Shown here piece after piece: positions 1-9,145 of a stretch of DNA of 64,000 nucleotides. Every line of letters starts with the position of its first letter. Position 1 is the first letter of the stretch. The DNA lies in the NCBI RefSeq assembly GCF_014695975.1, contig NZ_JACJPI010000083.1, positions 248,001 to 312,000 of the forward strand, written 5' to 3'. The position numbers were made by a program, and so were the translations under genes. The notes beneath the pieces are model-generated. The model was not told the DNA's origin. It made no database searches and worked only from the letters and a program-made list of their open reading frames with translations. Source of the stretch: Leptolyngbya sp. FACHB-321 (GTDB lineage Bacteria; Cyanobacteriota; Cyanobacteriia; Leptolyngbyales; Leptolyngbyaceae).

Positions 1-3000
1 CGCGTTATCACCTGACGCAGCATTTCTGCTAGTAGCATTCCCGCTGGTGGCATTCCCGTTAGTAGTCGCGCCATCATTATTGGTAGCTTCAGTGCCCTCC
101 GAACTCGCCAAAAGTACCTGCCCATTTGACAGTTGAATCGTGCCACCAATGACAGGACTCAGCGCAGTGCCTGTGACTTGAACATCACCACCAACGCCGC
201 CCTGATATAACCCTTTCAAATTTAGAGAAACCTGATCGAGAGAGACGTTGAGAGGCGTTTGCTGATCGGGATCGTTCGGCGACAGAGTGGCAAAAATCGG
301 CAGCACGCCAGCCGCAGTGACCTCGCCCCGCGTGAACTGCCCCGTTACTTTATCTACCCGCAGGCGATCGCGGTCAAAGCGAATGGTACCCGTTACATTT
401 GTCAGCGGTTCGGGGAGTGCTCGTGCTTGTAGCGTCGCTTTTTCAAAGCTGGCAGTACCAGTGGCGATCGGCTGCTGAAGCGTGCCCTGCACTTCTACAT
501 TGACTTGCCCAGCGCCATCAACCCAAGCAACTTGATTATTCAGCAAGTTGAGCAACGCCAGCCCTTCGTCTTTCACATTGATGCTGAGTTGAATCTGGTC
601 GTTATCCGGTTCCACAGAGGCAAAGGGTAGCTTTTGAGGCACGCTACCCGTGAGTGTGACTGGCTCGGTGCCGCTAATCAACAGACGACTGCCAAAGTTG
701 AGACGAGCATTGCTATAGCCAAAGTTACCCTGTGCCTCCTGAACATCAGTCCCATTAAGTACACCGTTAGCTAAACTTAGGAGTCCAATCACCTGCGGAT
801 TACTTTGGCTACCCGAAATCGTTGCAGTGGCATTCAGGTTGCCTTGCACATCTAGCGGCAGGTTAAGTAACTCCGTTACGCGATCGACCGGAATATTTTC
901 CATGCGGAACTGCCCCGACTGCGTTGCGCCGCCTACTTGCCCCGAAAACGCAACTAGTGAGTCATCTGATTGAAAACGTAAGGGCAGCAGCGTCAGGACA
1001 CCATTCTCGAACGTGCCGCTTGCCACAACCTGTTTCGCTGACAGGTCACTGCCCCACTGCCAGTCTTGTCCACTTAGGTTGAACTGGGCATTGATGCCAG
1101 TCCGTAACGAACCTGTGGCTGTGACTTCGCCGCTAAATGCCCCTTTCAGCTCACTAAGTTCTGGTAAGGGTGATGCCTCACGGGTCGCTTGTGCTTGTGC
1201 TTGCAGCGTCTGAATTTCAGCGATGCGGCGGATTCGATTGAGCAGAGCGGTACGGGATAGTTCAACTGGTACAGTCTGGAGGTCAGCAGCCGTACCATAA
1301 GCAGGCGAGTCTGCGCCCCGTGCAAGGTCAGATAAATCGAAGAGCTGAAGCAATTCCAGCACATCCTGAAGTTGCCCTTGCGCGACTGTTAACTTCGTCT
1401 TGAACTGCGGATTGGCACTAGCAATGTTGGCACTGGCATCCAACTGAAAGATGCTTTGCCCGCGTCGCAATTCGGCTCCGCTTAACGTCGCGACACCATT
1501 GTTCAGGCTAATCCGCCCACCAAATTGGCTTGCCCGGTAGGTGCCGATCGCCGGATTAGTAATTGTCAGCTGCCCATTAGCGTTCAACTGGCTGAGATCT
1601 CCGGTTCGTAGTCGGCTCCGACTCAGCGCTACAGTGCCGTTTAGCTCACCCCCTAAAGGGAAAAAGACGGCTGTAGCAGACGTGTTGAGGAACGAAAGCG
1701 GAAAGTTTTTCGCGTCCACCAGCAGTAAATCGCCCTGAGTTCTGCCTGTTGCAATGGCTTGATCGCGCTTGATGTCAAAGGCAACAATCTGGTAGTCAGA
1801 ACCAAGCGTGAGTGCAATGCGGTCACGCTGCCCGGTCAGGTTTAAGTTCACACCTTGCGCCACCCGCAAACTGCCCCGCAGTGGCGATTCAAAGGCGGTG
1901 CCATTTAAGACAAACTGGCGTAGCGTTAAGCCTCCGTTAATGTTGGGGCTGGCAGGGCTACCAACTAGCCGCCCTGCAAAGTCTACGCGCCCAGAGTAAT
2001 CGATGTTGCGAGGAACGGGAAGCGCGATCGCCTGCAAGCTGTAGTTGCTGGTGCGAACGTTCAGATCCAGTCCGGTGACTGCTGGTCTGCCCGTTAACCG
2101 TGCAAAAATGGCACCGTTGGCGCTAAACCCTGGAGCCGTTGCTCTCTGCAAAAGCACTTTTTGTCCATCCCATCCAAACTGAGCGTCGATCGGTGCCGCA
2201 ATGACCGAAATGCCCTGCGATAAACGTCCCTGCCCCTGAGCGCGTACGCTGGCTGGGCTAAAATCTGACAGCGAACCAGAGAGCGCGATCGCCCCACTAA
2301 AGAACCCGCGCAAGTCTTGAGAAAAGCGATTGAGCTGAATCTGAGAACCTGCCACCAACGCCTGCCAGCGTCCTCCTTGTGCCCGCGCCTGGGCGCTCAC
2401 GCTACTGCCTGCGATCGCCAGGTTCGTATTCTGGAGCGTGGTGATGCCGTTAGCAATAATGATTTCGCCAGTGCCAGCATATTCTGCTTCGGGAGCCTGC
2501 CAGCGAATAGCGGTACGAGGATTTGCAGTGGTGCCTGTCACTACTGCCTGAGCGCTAACTCGACCAATCGCGATCGGTAGTGCCCTGCCGTTGCTGTAAG
2601 CGCTAGCGATTGGTTCAGCGGGTACATCTCTTGCCTGAAGGCTGAATGCCAGTTGCACTGGATCTCTGAGGCTAACCCGTCCTGCCCCTGTAACCTGTCC
2701 ACCCGCTGCGGGTGATGCTTGAATGTCTGGGATCGCCAGTGCCAACGTTGCCGTACTTAGCTGAAACTGGGCACTATATTTGCTTAGGTCAATACGATCA
2801 ACCCTGCCCGGTTTGGTATTGCGTGCTACCCCTGTAATCACCGGCTGCTGAGTTTTTCCCGTTACTTTCAGGTCTGCCAGTACTTCGCCTGATACTGGTA
2901 CGGGCAGCTTCAACTGAAAGGTCTGTACCAAGCGAGCCAGACTGATTGGCTTTACTTTCGCCGCGAGATTAAAGCCTTTGTCAAAGTCCAGCGTACCGTT

Positions 3001-3984
3001 TGCCAGTAGAGGAATCTTGCCCTTGCCAAAGAATGCCGTAGTATTCTCTAAGGTCAGCAACCTCCCTACAAGTTGCAGCGTACCCTTTGCCTGGGTAAAG
3101 GTATAAGGGACTTTGGGAATAGCCAGCGTGGTGCCTGTAAACGTTGCCGTGCCCATCACATACGGCTGTTTTTGGTTGGGACGAAACTCTACACTGACGT
3201 TGCCATTGGCGCGACCGGCTGGAAGGTTAACAGGAAACTTGACCAGGCGATCGATTTCAGCCAGGGCAAAATTCTGCCCCTGCACCTGCAAATTAGTTCG
3301 TGATGGCGATCGTAGCGTTTCGCCGTTGAGCTTTAGGCTGCCACCGGTGTTCGATTGCCCTGCAAGTTCATAGGCAATGCGTTGATTTTGGTCAAAGAAA
3401 TTAGCGCTGCCGTTAAGTTGCGAAAGGTTTATGGGTGCTGCTTTACCGCCGCCAGCCTTAGCAATTGGCACCAGCGTTGCTCTAGCATCCTTAAAGCGAA
3501 TGGCTTGAAACTCAGTTTTGACAGGTCCCTGGCGCTCCTCGTCCGAGATTTGCACCGCGATCCAACTGCCATCTCGTGCCTGCTCTAGATAAAGGTTTGG
3601 TTTATCGAGCGTAATATCCAGATTGAGATTGCGGGTAAGCAGCAGTTGAATAGGGTTGAACGCGACATCAACGGCTTCAATCGTGACGCGATCGGGATCA
3701 GTTGCCGTGGGTGGCACCGACGATCGACCAAAGCGCAAACTGGTCAGCGAAACTCGTTCCACCCCACCCAACTGCACGGGACGCCTTAGTGACTGACTCA
3801 GATTCGCCTCAATTAACGGAGCCAACCTCTCGTTGACAAAAAACCAGCCATACCAGGCTCCTCCCGCCACTCCTGCCAGCAACGCAACGCCCAGCGGCAA
3901 ACCAATTCGCCTCAGCAAACGTGACCGTGAGCGTCTGTTGGAATTAGAGCCGGGATCGCTCCCCGGACTTGGCAAATTCGTCAT
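1..3984 (-). CDS. TamB-like translocation/assembly protein (partial, C-terminus outside window)
   Basis: The minus-strand frame is open from ATG at 3984 to the left edge, giving 1328 codons, so the C-terminus (where the diagnostic DUF490/TamB domain lies) is missing. A basic N-terminus (about residues 19-26) is followed by one membrane segment (about 27-48), then a very long repetitive beta-rich region. Motifs of the type 'G.(A/V)..TGT...P...G' and 'L.L.NG' recur every 60-100 residues, as in AsmA/TamB proteins, whose periplasmic beta-taco carries lipid or outer-membrane-protein precursors between membranes. Six to seven repeat blocks can be followed by eye. The last visible residues are Asn/Thr/Ala/Gly-rich, a low-complexity insertion. 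The family is known; the cargo in cyanobacteria is inferred. Divergent from the TonB-dependent receptor gene at 4470. Confidence 0.85.
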   Translation of the reverse strand, partial: MTNLPSPGSDPGSNSNRRSRSRLLRRIGLPLGVALLAGVAGGAWYGWFFVNERLAPLIEANLSQSLRRPVQLGGVERVSLTSLRFGRSSVPPTATDPDRVTIEAVDVAFNPIQLLLTRNLNLDITLDKPNLYLEQARDGSWIAVQISDEERQGPVKTEFQAIRFKDARATLVPIAKAGGGKAAPINLSQLNGSANFFDQNQRIAYELAGQSNTGGSLKLNGETLRSPSRTNLQVQGQNFALAEIDRLVKFPVNLPAGRANGNVSVEFRPNQKQPYVMGTATFTGTTLAIPKVPYTFTQAKGTLQLVGRLLTLENTTAFFGKGKIPLLANGTLDFDKGFNLAAKVKPISLARLVQTFQLKLPVPVSGEVLADLKVTGKTQQPVITGVARNTKPGRVDRIDLSKYSAQFQLSTATLALAIPDIQASPAAGGQVTGAGRVSLRDPVQLAFSLQARDVPAEPIASAYSNGRALPIAIGRVSAQAVVTGTTANPRTAIRWQAPEAEYAGTGEIIIANGITTLQNTNLAIAGSSVSAQARAQGGRWQALVAGSQIQLNRFSQDLRGFFSGAIALSGSLSDFSPASVRAQGQGRLSQGISVIAAPIDAQFGWDGQKVLLQRATAPGFSANGAIFARLTGRPAVTGLDLNVRTSNYSLQAIALPVPRNIDYSGRVDFAGRLVGSPASPNINGGLTLRQFVLNGTAFESPLRGSLRVAQGVNLNLTGQRDRIALTLGSDYQIVAFDIKRDQAIATGRTQGDLLLVDAKNFPLSFLNTSATAVFFPLGGELNGTVALSRSRLRTGDLSQLNANGQLTITNPAIGTYRASQFGGRISLNNGVATLSGAELRRGQSIFQLDASANIASANPQFKTKLTVAQGQLQDVLELLQLFDLSDLARGADSPAYGTAADLQTVPVELSRTALLNRIRRIAEIQTLQAQAQATREASPLPELSELKGAFSGEVTATGSLRTGINAQFNLSGQDWQWGSDLSAKQVVASGTFENGVLTLLPLRFQSDDSLVAFSGQVGGATQSGQFRMENIPVDRVTELLNLPLDVQGNLNATATISGSQSNPQVIGLLSLANGVLNGTDVQEAQGNFGYSNARLNFGSRLLISGTEPVTLTGSVPQKLPFASVEPDNDQIQLSINVKDEGLALLNLLNNQVAWVDGAGQVNVEVQGTLQQPIATGTASFEKATLQARALPEPLTNVTGTIRFDRDRLRVDKVTGQFTRGEVTAAGVLPIFATLSPNDPDQQTPLNVSLDQVSLNLKGLYQGGVGGDVQVTGTALSPVIGGTIQLSNGQVLLASSEGTEATNNDGATTNGNATSGNATSRNAASGDNA

Positions 3985-4124
3985 TTGCGAGGGGTGAGGT
4001 AACTACTGGAGCCAATATACTGCCTACGCCTGCGAATCTCCCATTCTCTGAAAACTTTTAATTTAAGAATTTTGCAGAGGGTCGGAAGTCGGAAGTTTCA
4101 CAGATGAATTTTCGAACCTTGCAC

Positions 4125-4208
4125 TTGAAGCACTAAGTTTTGAGCTTGAAAGTCTGAGTTCTGAAGTTGAAACACTGAGTTCTGAACACGAGGTATCAAG
4201 TTATGAAC
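4125..4208 (+). repeat. Four imperfect 21-bp tandem repeats (heptad-coding period)
   Basis: Units at 4125-4145, 4146-4166, 4167-4187 and 4188-4208, with a consensus close to TTGAAACACTGAGTTCTGAA plus one base. Units 2 and 3 are most alike. A weaker fifth unit may precede them at 4104-4124. The period equals seven codons, and one plus-strand frame reads as Leu/Glu/Ser heptads (LEALSFE, LESLSSE, VETLSSE). That frame has no ATG or GTG between the stop at 4064 and the repeats, so a protein is doubtful. Confidence 0.8.
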
Positions 4209-4443
4209 TGCAACATCCGAATTCTAGGGTCAAAATACCGATTTCTCCGTACAGGGTTGAGTTTTGGCAATCAAGACTTATGCCGAGCCGATATAACTAG
4301 TTGTGCGTTCTATGCGTGCGATCGTTCGAGCACGTACCTGGATGAGTTTGACAACGTGTCTTTTGACATCAAGGTGAATGCTGTTCCAACAATAAGAGCG
4401 ATTATTTGAGGTTTTGCACCATGCCTGTTTGTTGGGGCAGGGT

Positions 4444-4454
4444 GTGTGAGGAGT
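4444..4454 (+). promoter_or_regulatory. Predicted Yfr1 sRNA target site in the receptor leader
   Basis: The plus strand reads GTGTGAGGAGT, the exact reverse complement of ACUCCUCACAC, the 11-nt unpaired core conserved in the cyanobacterial sRNA Yfr1. It ends 15 nt before the ATG at 4470 and contains GAGGAG, the only Shine-Dalgarno-like sequence upstream of that gene. Yfr1 is known in Prochlorococcus to block translation of outer-membrane protein mRNAs by pairing in the 5' leader. Regulation here is inferred from the match and the outer-membrane nature of the product. Confidence 0.6.
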
Positions 4455-4469
4455 GAGTCAACTTAACAT

Positions 4470-6596
4470 ATGAAACGACGCTTACTATTACCCACCGTGT
4501 TCCTGCACGGAAGCATTCTGTTGGGCACAAGCGCTCAAGCGGTTGCAATGCCCGTTGCTGCCAATGAAGAACGCACGGGCTCAAGACAGACTGTGAACAA
4601 GCCGCAAACGATTCTGCGATTGAAAGAGTTCGATCGCCCTTTAACCCGTGCTGTATGGCTGTTGGCAAAACCAACCGTTTCAACTGCCATTAGCCAGTCA
4701 TTACAACTGGATGAGCAGACACCCTCTGACAATGAAGCAGAAGAAGATGAAGCGGAAGAAGAGATTGTAGTTGAGGGTAAAAAAGTACCTGCTAACACTG
4801 CTCCTATTTACACCATCACTGGTGAGGAAATTGACAAACAGGGGGCAACCAGCGTTACAGAGGTGTTGCAGAGTCTACCCGGATTTGCCATCAATGACGC
4901 TGGGTTTGGCGCAGACATTCATACCGGCTTTTATTACCGGGGCACAACGACTAACCAGAATACGTTTTTGTTGAATGGTAGACCGATCGGTAGCAATGTC
5001 AATACTTACCACGGTGCTACTGACCTAAATACATTTCTGACGGGTGGCATCGATCGCATTGAACTCTCCAGCGGCACAGCGTCTACACTCTATGGTTCTG
5101 AAGCGTTTGGTGGCGTAGTCAATATTCTCACTAAAGAAGAAATTGCACCCATTAAGTTCAGTGCGCTGGCGCAGGGTGGTTCCTATGGGCAGCAGAATTA
5201 TCGCGCGGGTGTTGCAGGCACCCTGAATGCATTGAGCTATGCCATTGGCTATGAGCGCTTTCAGGCTGATAATGATTACCTAGTGCCCAGAGGGGCAGCA
5301 AACCGTGGACCCGATGGACGGTTGTTTAACGGGGATACCAAGTTTGACAACTACTTTGGTCGGTTAACCTACCGAGTTGATTCCCGCCATACTTTGAGGC
5401 TGGATGCTTACGCGAACACTAGTCGTAAAGGGCTTTTGTACTTTGGGTTTCCGCTCCAGCGCGATCGCTTGGAGCATGACGGCTTAAATATCGGGTTGTC
5501 ATGGAATGCCCTGATTGGCGGTAGTGATGATTCGATTCTGACTGCAACCATTGGCTACAACCGGGACAACTTCAACACCTTTGGTCCGACGCAAAGCGTC
5601 TTTTTCCGTCGAGGTGCCTTAGAATCTCAGGGCTTGACCGCAAGAGTTGAGCACAATTGGCAAATTCTAACCTTCTACAACCTGCGCTACGGGCTTGATT
5701 TACGCAGTGAGTTTTTTGAGGGCGAAACGCTCAGTACTGTGCCGAGCCTGACTCGCTTCAACGCGGCAGAGAAGCGCGATCGTACCAATACAGCCCTGTT
5801 CGTTCTCAACACCTTCAAAATCCTTGCTAATGTGCAGCTTGAACTAGGTCTACGCCAGAACTTCAACACCGAGTACGACAGTTCAACTAACCCTAGCGTT
5901 GGTACAAGGTGGGACATCACCTCAGACATTGCTTTGCGAGGCAGTTGGGTCTCAGTGCGTCGTAACCCAGGCTTAGACCAGTTGTATCTCTTTGATACCG
6001 TTCACAACTGGTTGCCAAACCCAGACTTGGAACCAGAGACAGGTTCCGCGTGGACAGCAGGGATTGACTTTAAGGTAACGTCCAGTCTCTCTGCCCAACT
6101 CACCTACTTTGGCAACCGTTTGGAGAATCGCCTTAGCGTCGTGGCTGGACGCTGGCAAAACATTGGTCTGGTCAATACGAATGGGTTTGAGGCAGGTGTG
6201 CGCTGGAAACTAACGCCGCAACTTTCGGCACTGTTCAACTACACTTACACCGATGCTCGGACTGAATCAGGTGTGGAGCAGGGCTTGCAGCTAAGTACCA
6301 TTCCCTTCTCAGTCGCTCAAATTGGCATTGGCTACGACTGGAACGGGTGGCAACTGAATTTCTATGCCAACTACAATAGTGGTTCTCGACGTGCTTTATT
6401 TGCCGAGACAGGCGTAGACACGCGTAGTTTTTCGTCTTCGTGGCTCAACCTGGATTTGAATGCGCGAATTCCGATCGTCCAAAATGTTGCCTTTCTGGTT
6501 TATCTCGAAAACTTAGCTGATGTCAGCTACGAACGAGTGAACCGTATCTACCAACCGGGTTTGACCTTTCGCGTCGGTTTATCTGCCGCTTTTTAG
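4470..6596 (+). CDS. TonB-dependent outer-membrane receptor
   Basis: 708 aa. A basic, hydrophobic signal peptide (about residues 1-28) is followed by a linker with an acidic run of Glu/Asp/Ala (about 88-100) and a TonB-box-like EIVVEGK. The plug domain spans about 110-225 with the typical elements 'TGEEIDKQG', 'VLQSLPG', 'LLNGRP', 'DRIELSSGTAS' and 'GGVVNILTK'. The remaining ~480 residues are amphipathic strands of a 22-strand barrel ending in Phe, as expected for BAM recognition. The family imports siderophores, cobalamin or other large ligands with energy from TonB-ExbBD. No biosynthesis or ABC-import genes adjoin it, so the ligand cannot be told. Its leader carries a perfect complement to the Yfr1 core. 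No N-terminal AMIN or secretin domain is visible. Confidence 0.93.
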   Translation: MKRRLLLPTVFLHGSILLGTSAQAVAMPVAANEERTGSRQTVNKPQTILRLKEFDRPLTRAVWLLAKPTVSTAISQSLQLDEQTPSDNEAEEDEAEEEIVVEGKKVPANTAPIYTITGEEIDKQGATSVTEVLQSLPGFAINDAGFGADIHTGFYYRGTTTNQNTFLLNGRPIGSNVNTYHGATDLNTFLTGGIDRIELSSGTASTLYGSEAFGGVVNILTKEEIAPIKFSALAQGGSYGQQNYRAGVAGTLNALSYAIGYERFQADNDYLVPRGAANRGPDGRLFNGDTKFDNYFGRLTYRVDSRHTLRLDAYANTSRKGLLYFGFPLQRDRLEHDGLNIGLSWNALIGGSDDSILTATIGYNRDNFNTFGPTQSVFFRRGALESQGLTARVEHNWQILTFYNLRYGLDLRSEFFEGETLSTVPSLTRFNAAEKRDRTNTALFVLNTFKILANVQLELGLRQNFNTEYDSSTNPSVGTRWDITSDIALRGSWVSVRRNPGLDQLYLFDTVHNWLPNPDLEPETGSAWTAGIDFKVTSSLSAQLTYFGNRLENRLSVVAGRWQNIGLVNTNGFEAGVRWKLTPQLSALFNYTYTDARTESGVEQGLQLSTIPFSVAQIGIGYDWNGWQLNFYANYNSGSRRALFAETGVDTRSFSSSWLNLDLNARIPIVQNVAFLVYLENLADVSYERVNRIYQPGLTFRVGLSAAF

Positions 6597-6689
6597 CCCG
6601 CTCTCTCTGCTCCTGTGAGAAACCCTCTCCCCTCACCTCTTCCTCCCTCAAATCGGTAGAATGAGGAAAACGAATCGAGAGCAAGCACC

Positions 6690-7295
6690 ATGATTCCTAC
6701 CGTCATTGAGCAATCTGGTCGAGGCGAACGTGCCTTTGACATCTACTCGCGGCTGCTGCGGGAGCGGATTGTGTTTCTAGGGCAGCAGATTGATGCCGAC
6801 CTGGCAAATTTGATTGTGGCTCAGTTGCTCTTTCTGGATGCTGAAGATCCAGAGAAAGATATCTATGTCTATATCAACTCCCCTGGTGGCTCGGTTTCAG
6901 CGGGGATGGGCATTTACGATACGCTGCGGCACATTCGTCCAGATGTCTCGACCATTTGCGTTGGGTTGGCTGCTAGCATGGGCGCGTTCTTGCTCAGTGC
7001 AGGTACGAAAGGCAAGCGGATGAGCCTACCCCACTCTCGCATCATGATTCACCAGCCGTTGGGTGGCGCGCAAGGTCAGGCAACCGACATTGAAATCCAG
7101 GCAAAAGAAATCCTGTATCACAAGCAGCGTTTGAACGAAATGCTGGCAGAGCATACCGGGCAGTCGATCGAGCGTATTCAAGAAGATACCGAGCGCGACT
7201 TCTTTATGTCTGCCGAAGAAGCAAGAGATTACGGTTTGGTTGATCAGGTGATCGACCGTCGCCCCTCCGCAACTCATCCAGTGACTGAGAACTAA
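6690..7295 (+). CDS. clpP: ATP-dependent Clp protease proteolytic subunit ClpP
   Basis: 201 aa, the usual ClpP length. The catalytic triad is visible: Ser96 in GLAASMG, His121 in MIHQPLGG and Asp170 in DTERDFF. The oligomer and peptide-binding region 'YINSPGGSV' (residues 61-69) is intact. ClpP forms a tetradecameric serine protease chamber in the cytosol fed by ClpX or ClpC. Cyanobacteria carry several ClpP paralogs plus ClpR; having all three catalytic residues makes this an active ClpP rather than ClpR. No clpX follows, so it is one of the stand-alone copies. The start at 6690 gives the standard N-terminus '[23 protein letters not shown]'-like without a long propeptide. A terminator follows at 7422. 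Confidence 0.97.
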   Translation: MIPTVIEQSGRGERAFDIYSRLLRERIVFLGQQIDADLANLIVAQLLFLDAEDPEKDIYVYINSPGGSVSAGMGIYDTLRHIRPDVSTICVGLAASMGAFLLSAGTKGKRMSLPHSRIMIHQPLGGAQGQATDIEIQAKEILYHKQRLNEMLAEHTGQSIERIQEDTERDFFMSAEEARDYGLVDQVIDRRPSATHPVTEN

Positions 7296-7421
7296 AGCGT
7301 CCAGCGGTTAGCTATTAGCTTTAGAACTGTGCAAAGTGCGAAATTAAAAGGTCTACCATTTTGGGTTGCCATGTTTGATTTTGCCTTTAGTCATACGATG
7401 TACAACTAAAACCCGCATTCC

Positions 7422-7450
7422 AGCCCTTCTTCCAAAAAAGAGGGGCTTTT
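7422..7450 (+). terminator. Rho-independent terminator after clpP
   Basis: A 10-bp stem (AGCCCTTCTT / AAGAGGGGCT, one G-U pair) around a short A-rich loop is followed by TTTT. It lies 127 bp after the clpP stop. Confidence 0.75.
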
Positions 7451-7581
7451 GAGTCTTTTCAGCTCCTTACTTTTTACCTAGAGAATAGATGGGCTGTGCT
7501 TCTTCAGTGAATTAGCGGCACGATCAGTGTGCTGAGTGACAGCGCTGTGTCAGAATGGGGCAACTTTGTAAACTTGAACGA

Positions 7582-8901
7582 ATGTCAAACGTGCTAGAGC
7601 AAGCTCAGGAAGCGTTTCGCCAGGAAAACTGGTCGTTACTGACGCATTGTTTACAGCAGTTGTTGAGCAAGGCTCCCGCTCATGTGCCTGCAACTGTCGA
7701 TCACAACCCGTTGCTGCCCACAGCGGCTGAGATGGTGGTGCTGCTGGAACTGGCGATCGCCGCTCTTGAGGCGGGCGACTTTCAAGACCGTTGGGAGATT
7801 GCCAAACTGCTTCCGATCTTTGGCGATCGCGCGATCGCACCGCTCATCACCCTACTTCAGGACGATACGGCTGATCTGGAGGCACGCTGGTTCGCTGCCC
7901 GGATCCTTAGTGGCTATAGCCACCCTGATGTCATCAGGGCATTAATGGATTTGCTGCAAACGACTGACAGTGAAGAACTCAGCAGTATGGCAGCCGAGTC
8001 GCTGGCAAATTTGGGTACGACAGCGATCGCTGCCCTAACAAACCTCCTGGCGATCGACGATACACGCCTCTTTGCAGTGCGGTCGCTGGCACACATTCGT
8101 CGCTCGGAAACAATTGCTCCCCTGCTGACAGTGGTGCGTGATCCTAATCCGGCAGTCCGAGCGATCACGATCGAAGCCCTGGGCAGTTTTCATGATTCTC
8201 GTGTGCCGCCCGTGCTGGTAAACGCGCTTCATGACGAGAATGCAACAGTCAGACAGGTTGCGGTTGAAGCGTTAGGTTTTCGCCACGATCTGACTCTACC
8301 ACTGGCGTTAGTCACGCTACTGTCGCCACGCCTGCGGGATACCAATGCGGCAGTTTGCCAGCAAGCGGCGATCGCGCTGGGACGGCTGGGCACCGATGCT
8401 GCCGCAGAGGCGCTTTTCGCTGTGCTCAAGTCTCCGCAAACGCCACTACCCTTGCAAATCGAGGTTGTTTGGGCACTCACCCGGATTGGCAGCGCGATCG
8501 CCCTAGATTATCTTCGACAAGCACTGCCTCTGTTGCAGGAGCCAGCAGCCCAACCGCTCTGTCAGGCGCTCATTACTGCTGTTGGGCAGTGGGAAGTCGC
8601 CGAAACCAAGCCCCAGGCAGCTCAACTGTTAATGGCTACCCTTGCCACCCCGCTTGTAGTGGATCAGCCTACGCTCAGACAAGCGATCGCGCTTGGTCTC
8701 GGTCAATTAGAGCAACCAGACGCGCTCGAAACTCTGATGCAGCTTCTGGCAGATGAAGCGATGGGTGTACGGCTCCATGCTATTGCGGCTCTTAAAGCTC
8801 TCGATGCTCAAACTGCCCGTCAGCGGCTAGAACAGTTGGCACATAGTGACTTGCCGGAGCCGCTGAGACAGGGTGTGGCGATCGCGTTACGAGAGTGGTA
8901 G
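7582..8901 (+). CDS. HEAT-repeat protein (PBS-lyase-type HEAT-like repeats)
   Basis: 439 aa from the ATG at 7582; another in-frame ATG at 7555 would add nine residues that do not look conserved. The protein is a chain of ~30-residue helical hairpins of the PBS-lyase HEAT type ('AIAPLITLLQDD', 'VIRALMDLLQ', 'AVRAITIEALGSF', 'VRQVAVEALGF', 'AICQQAAIALGRLG'-like units), at least ten across residues 60-430. No CpcE/CpcF- or NblB-specific signature could be assigned, and there are no phycobiliprotein genes nearby. The fold serves as a binding scaffold, and in cyanobacteria some members are bilin lyases or phycobilisome-degradation factors. The function here is open. Several GCGATCGC sites fall inside Ala-Ile-Ala codons. 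Confidence 0.85.
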   Translation: MSNVLEQAQEAFRQENWSLLTHCLQQLLSKAPAHVPATVDHNPLLPTAAEMVVLLELAIAALEAGDFQDRWEIAKLLPIFGDRAIAPLITLLQDDTADLEARWFAARILSGYSHPDVIRALMDLLQTTDSEELSSMAAESLANLGTTAIAALTNLLAIDDTRLFAVRSLAHIRRSETIAPLLTVVRDPNPAVRAITIEALGSFHDSRVPPVLVNALHDENATVRQVAVEALGFRHDLTLPLALVTLLSPRLRDTNAAVCQQAAIALGRLGTDAAAEALFAVLKSPQTPLPLQIEVVWALTRIGSAIALDYLRQALPLLQEPAAQPLCQALITAVGQWEVAETKPQAAQLLMATLATPLVVDQPTLRQAIALGLGQLEQPDALETLMQLLADEAMGVRLHAIAALKALDAQTARQRLEQLAHSDLPEPLRQGVAIALREW

Positions 8902-9145
8902 CCAGGAAGAGTAAAGGAGTGAAAGGGCGTGGCTTTTTTGTGTGGAAGTGCCTGTTACAGACGCTCACCAGTTACTAGGCTTAAAACTAACGACTCATCA
9001 GCAATCCTTTAACAGCGCCTTTTTGCCCAGATACTTGCACGGACACTGTAGAATGCGGCAAACTGACGCTAGTCAGATACATTGACTGATTCCGCCCGTG
9101 CCAGTTTGCCCCTGGCACCCTTCTTACTCCTCAAGATGAAGATAA

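Larger units (their letters stand above)
3985..4469. other. Divergent intergenic region, TamB-like / TonB receptor
   Basis: 485 bp without a convincing gene. It holds four 21-bp imperfect tandem repeats (4125-4208) and a perfect complement of the Yfr1 core (4444-4454), both described separately. Short open frames on either strand lack a ribosome-binding site and family resemblance. I saw no cobalamin-riboswitch-like box although the downstream gene encodes a TonB-dependent receptor. Confidence 0.6.

Noticed and set aside
4209-4440. Cobalamin riboswitch upstream of the TonB-dependent receptor
   Set aside because: No B12-box or the expected paired elements could be found.
4430-4520. A Yfr1 gene on the minus strand, because ACTCCTCACAC reads there
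   Set aside because: The flanks do not form the two stem-loops of Yfr1 and no T-run follows; the segment fits a target site better.
4402-4683. 93-codon minus-strand frame over the receptor start
   Set aside because: It lies antisense to the signal peptide of the receptor and has no ribosome-binding site or family features.
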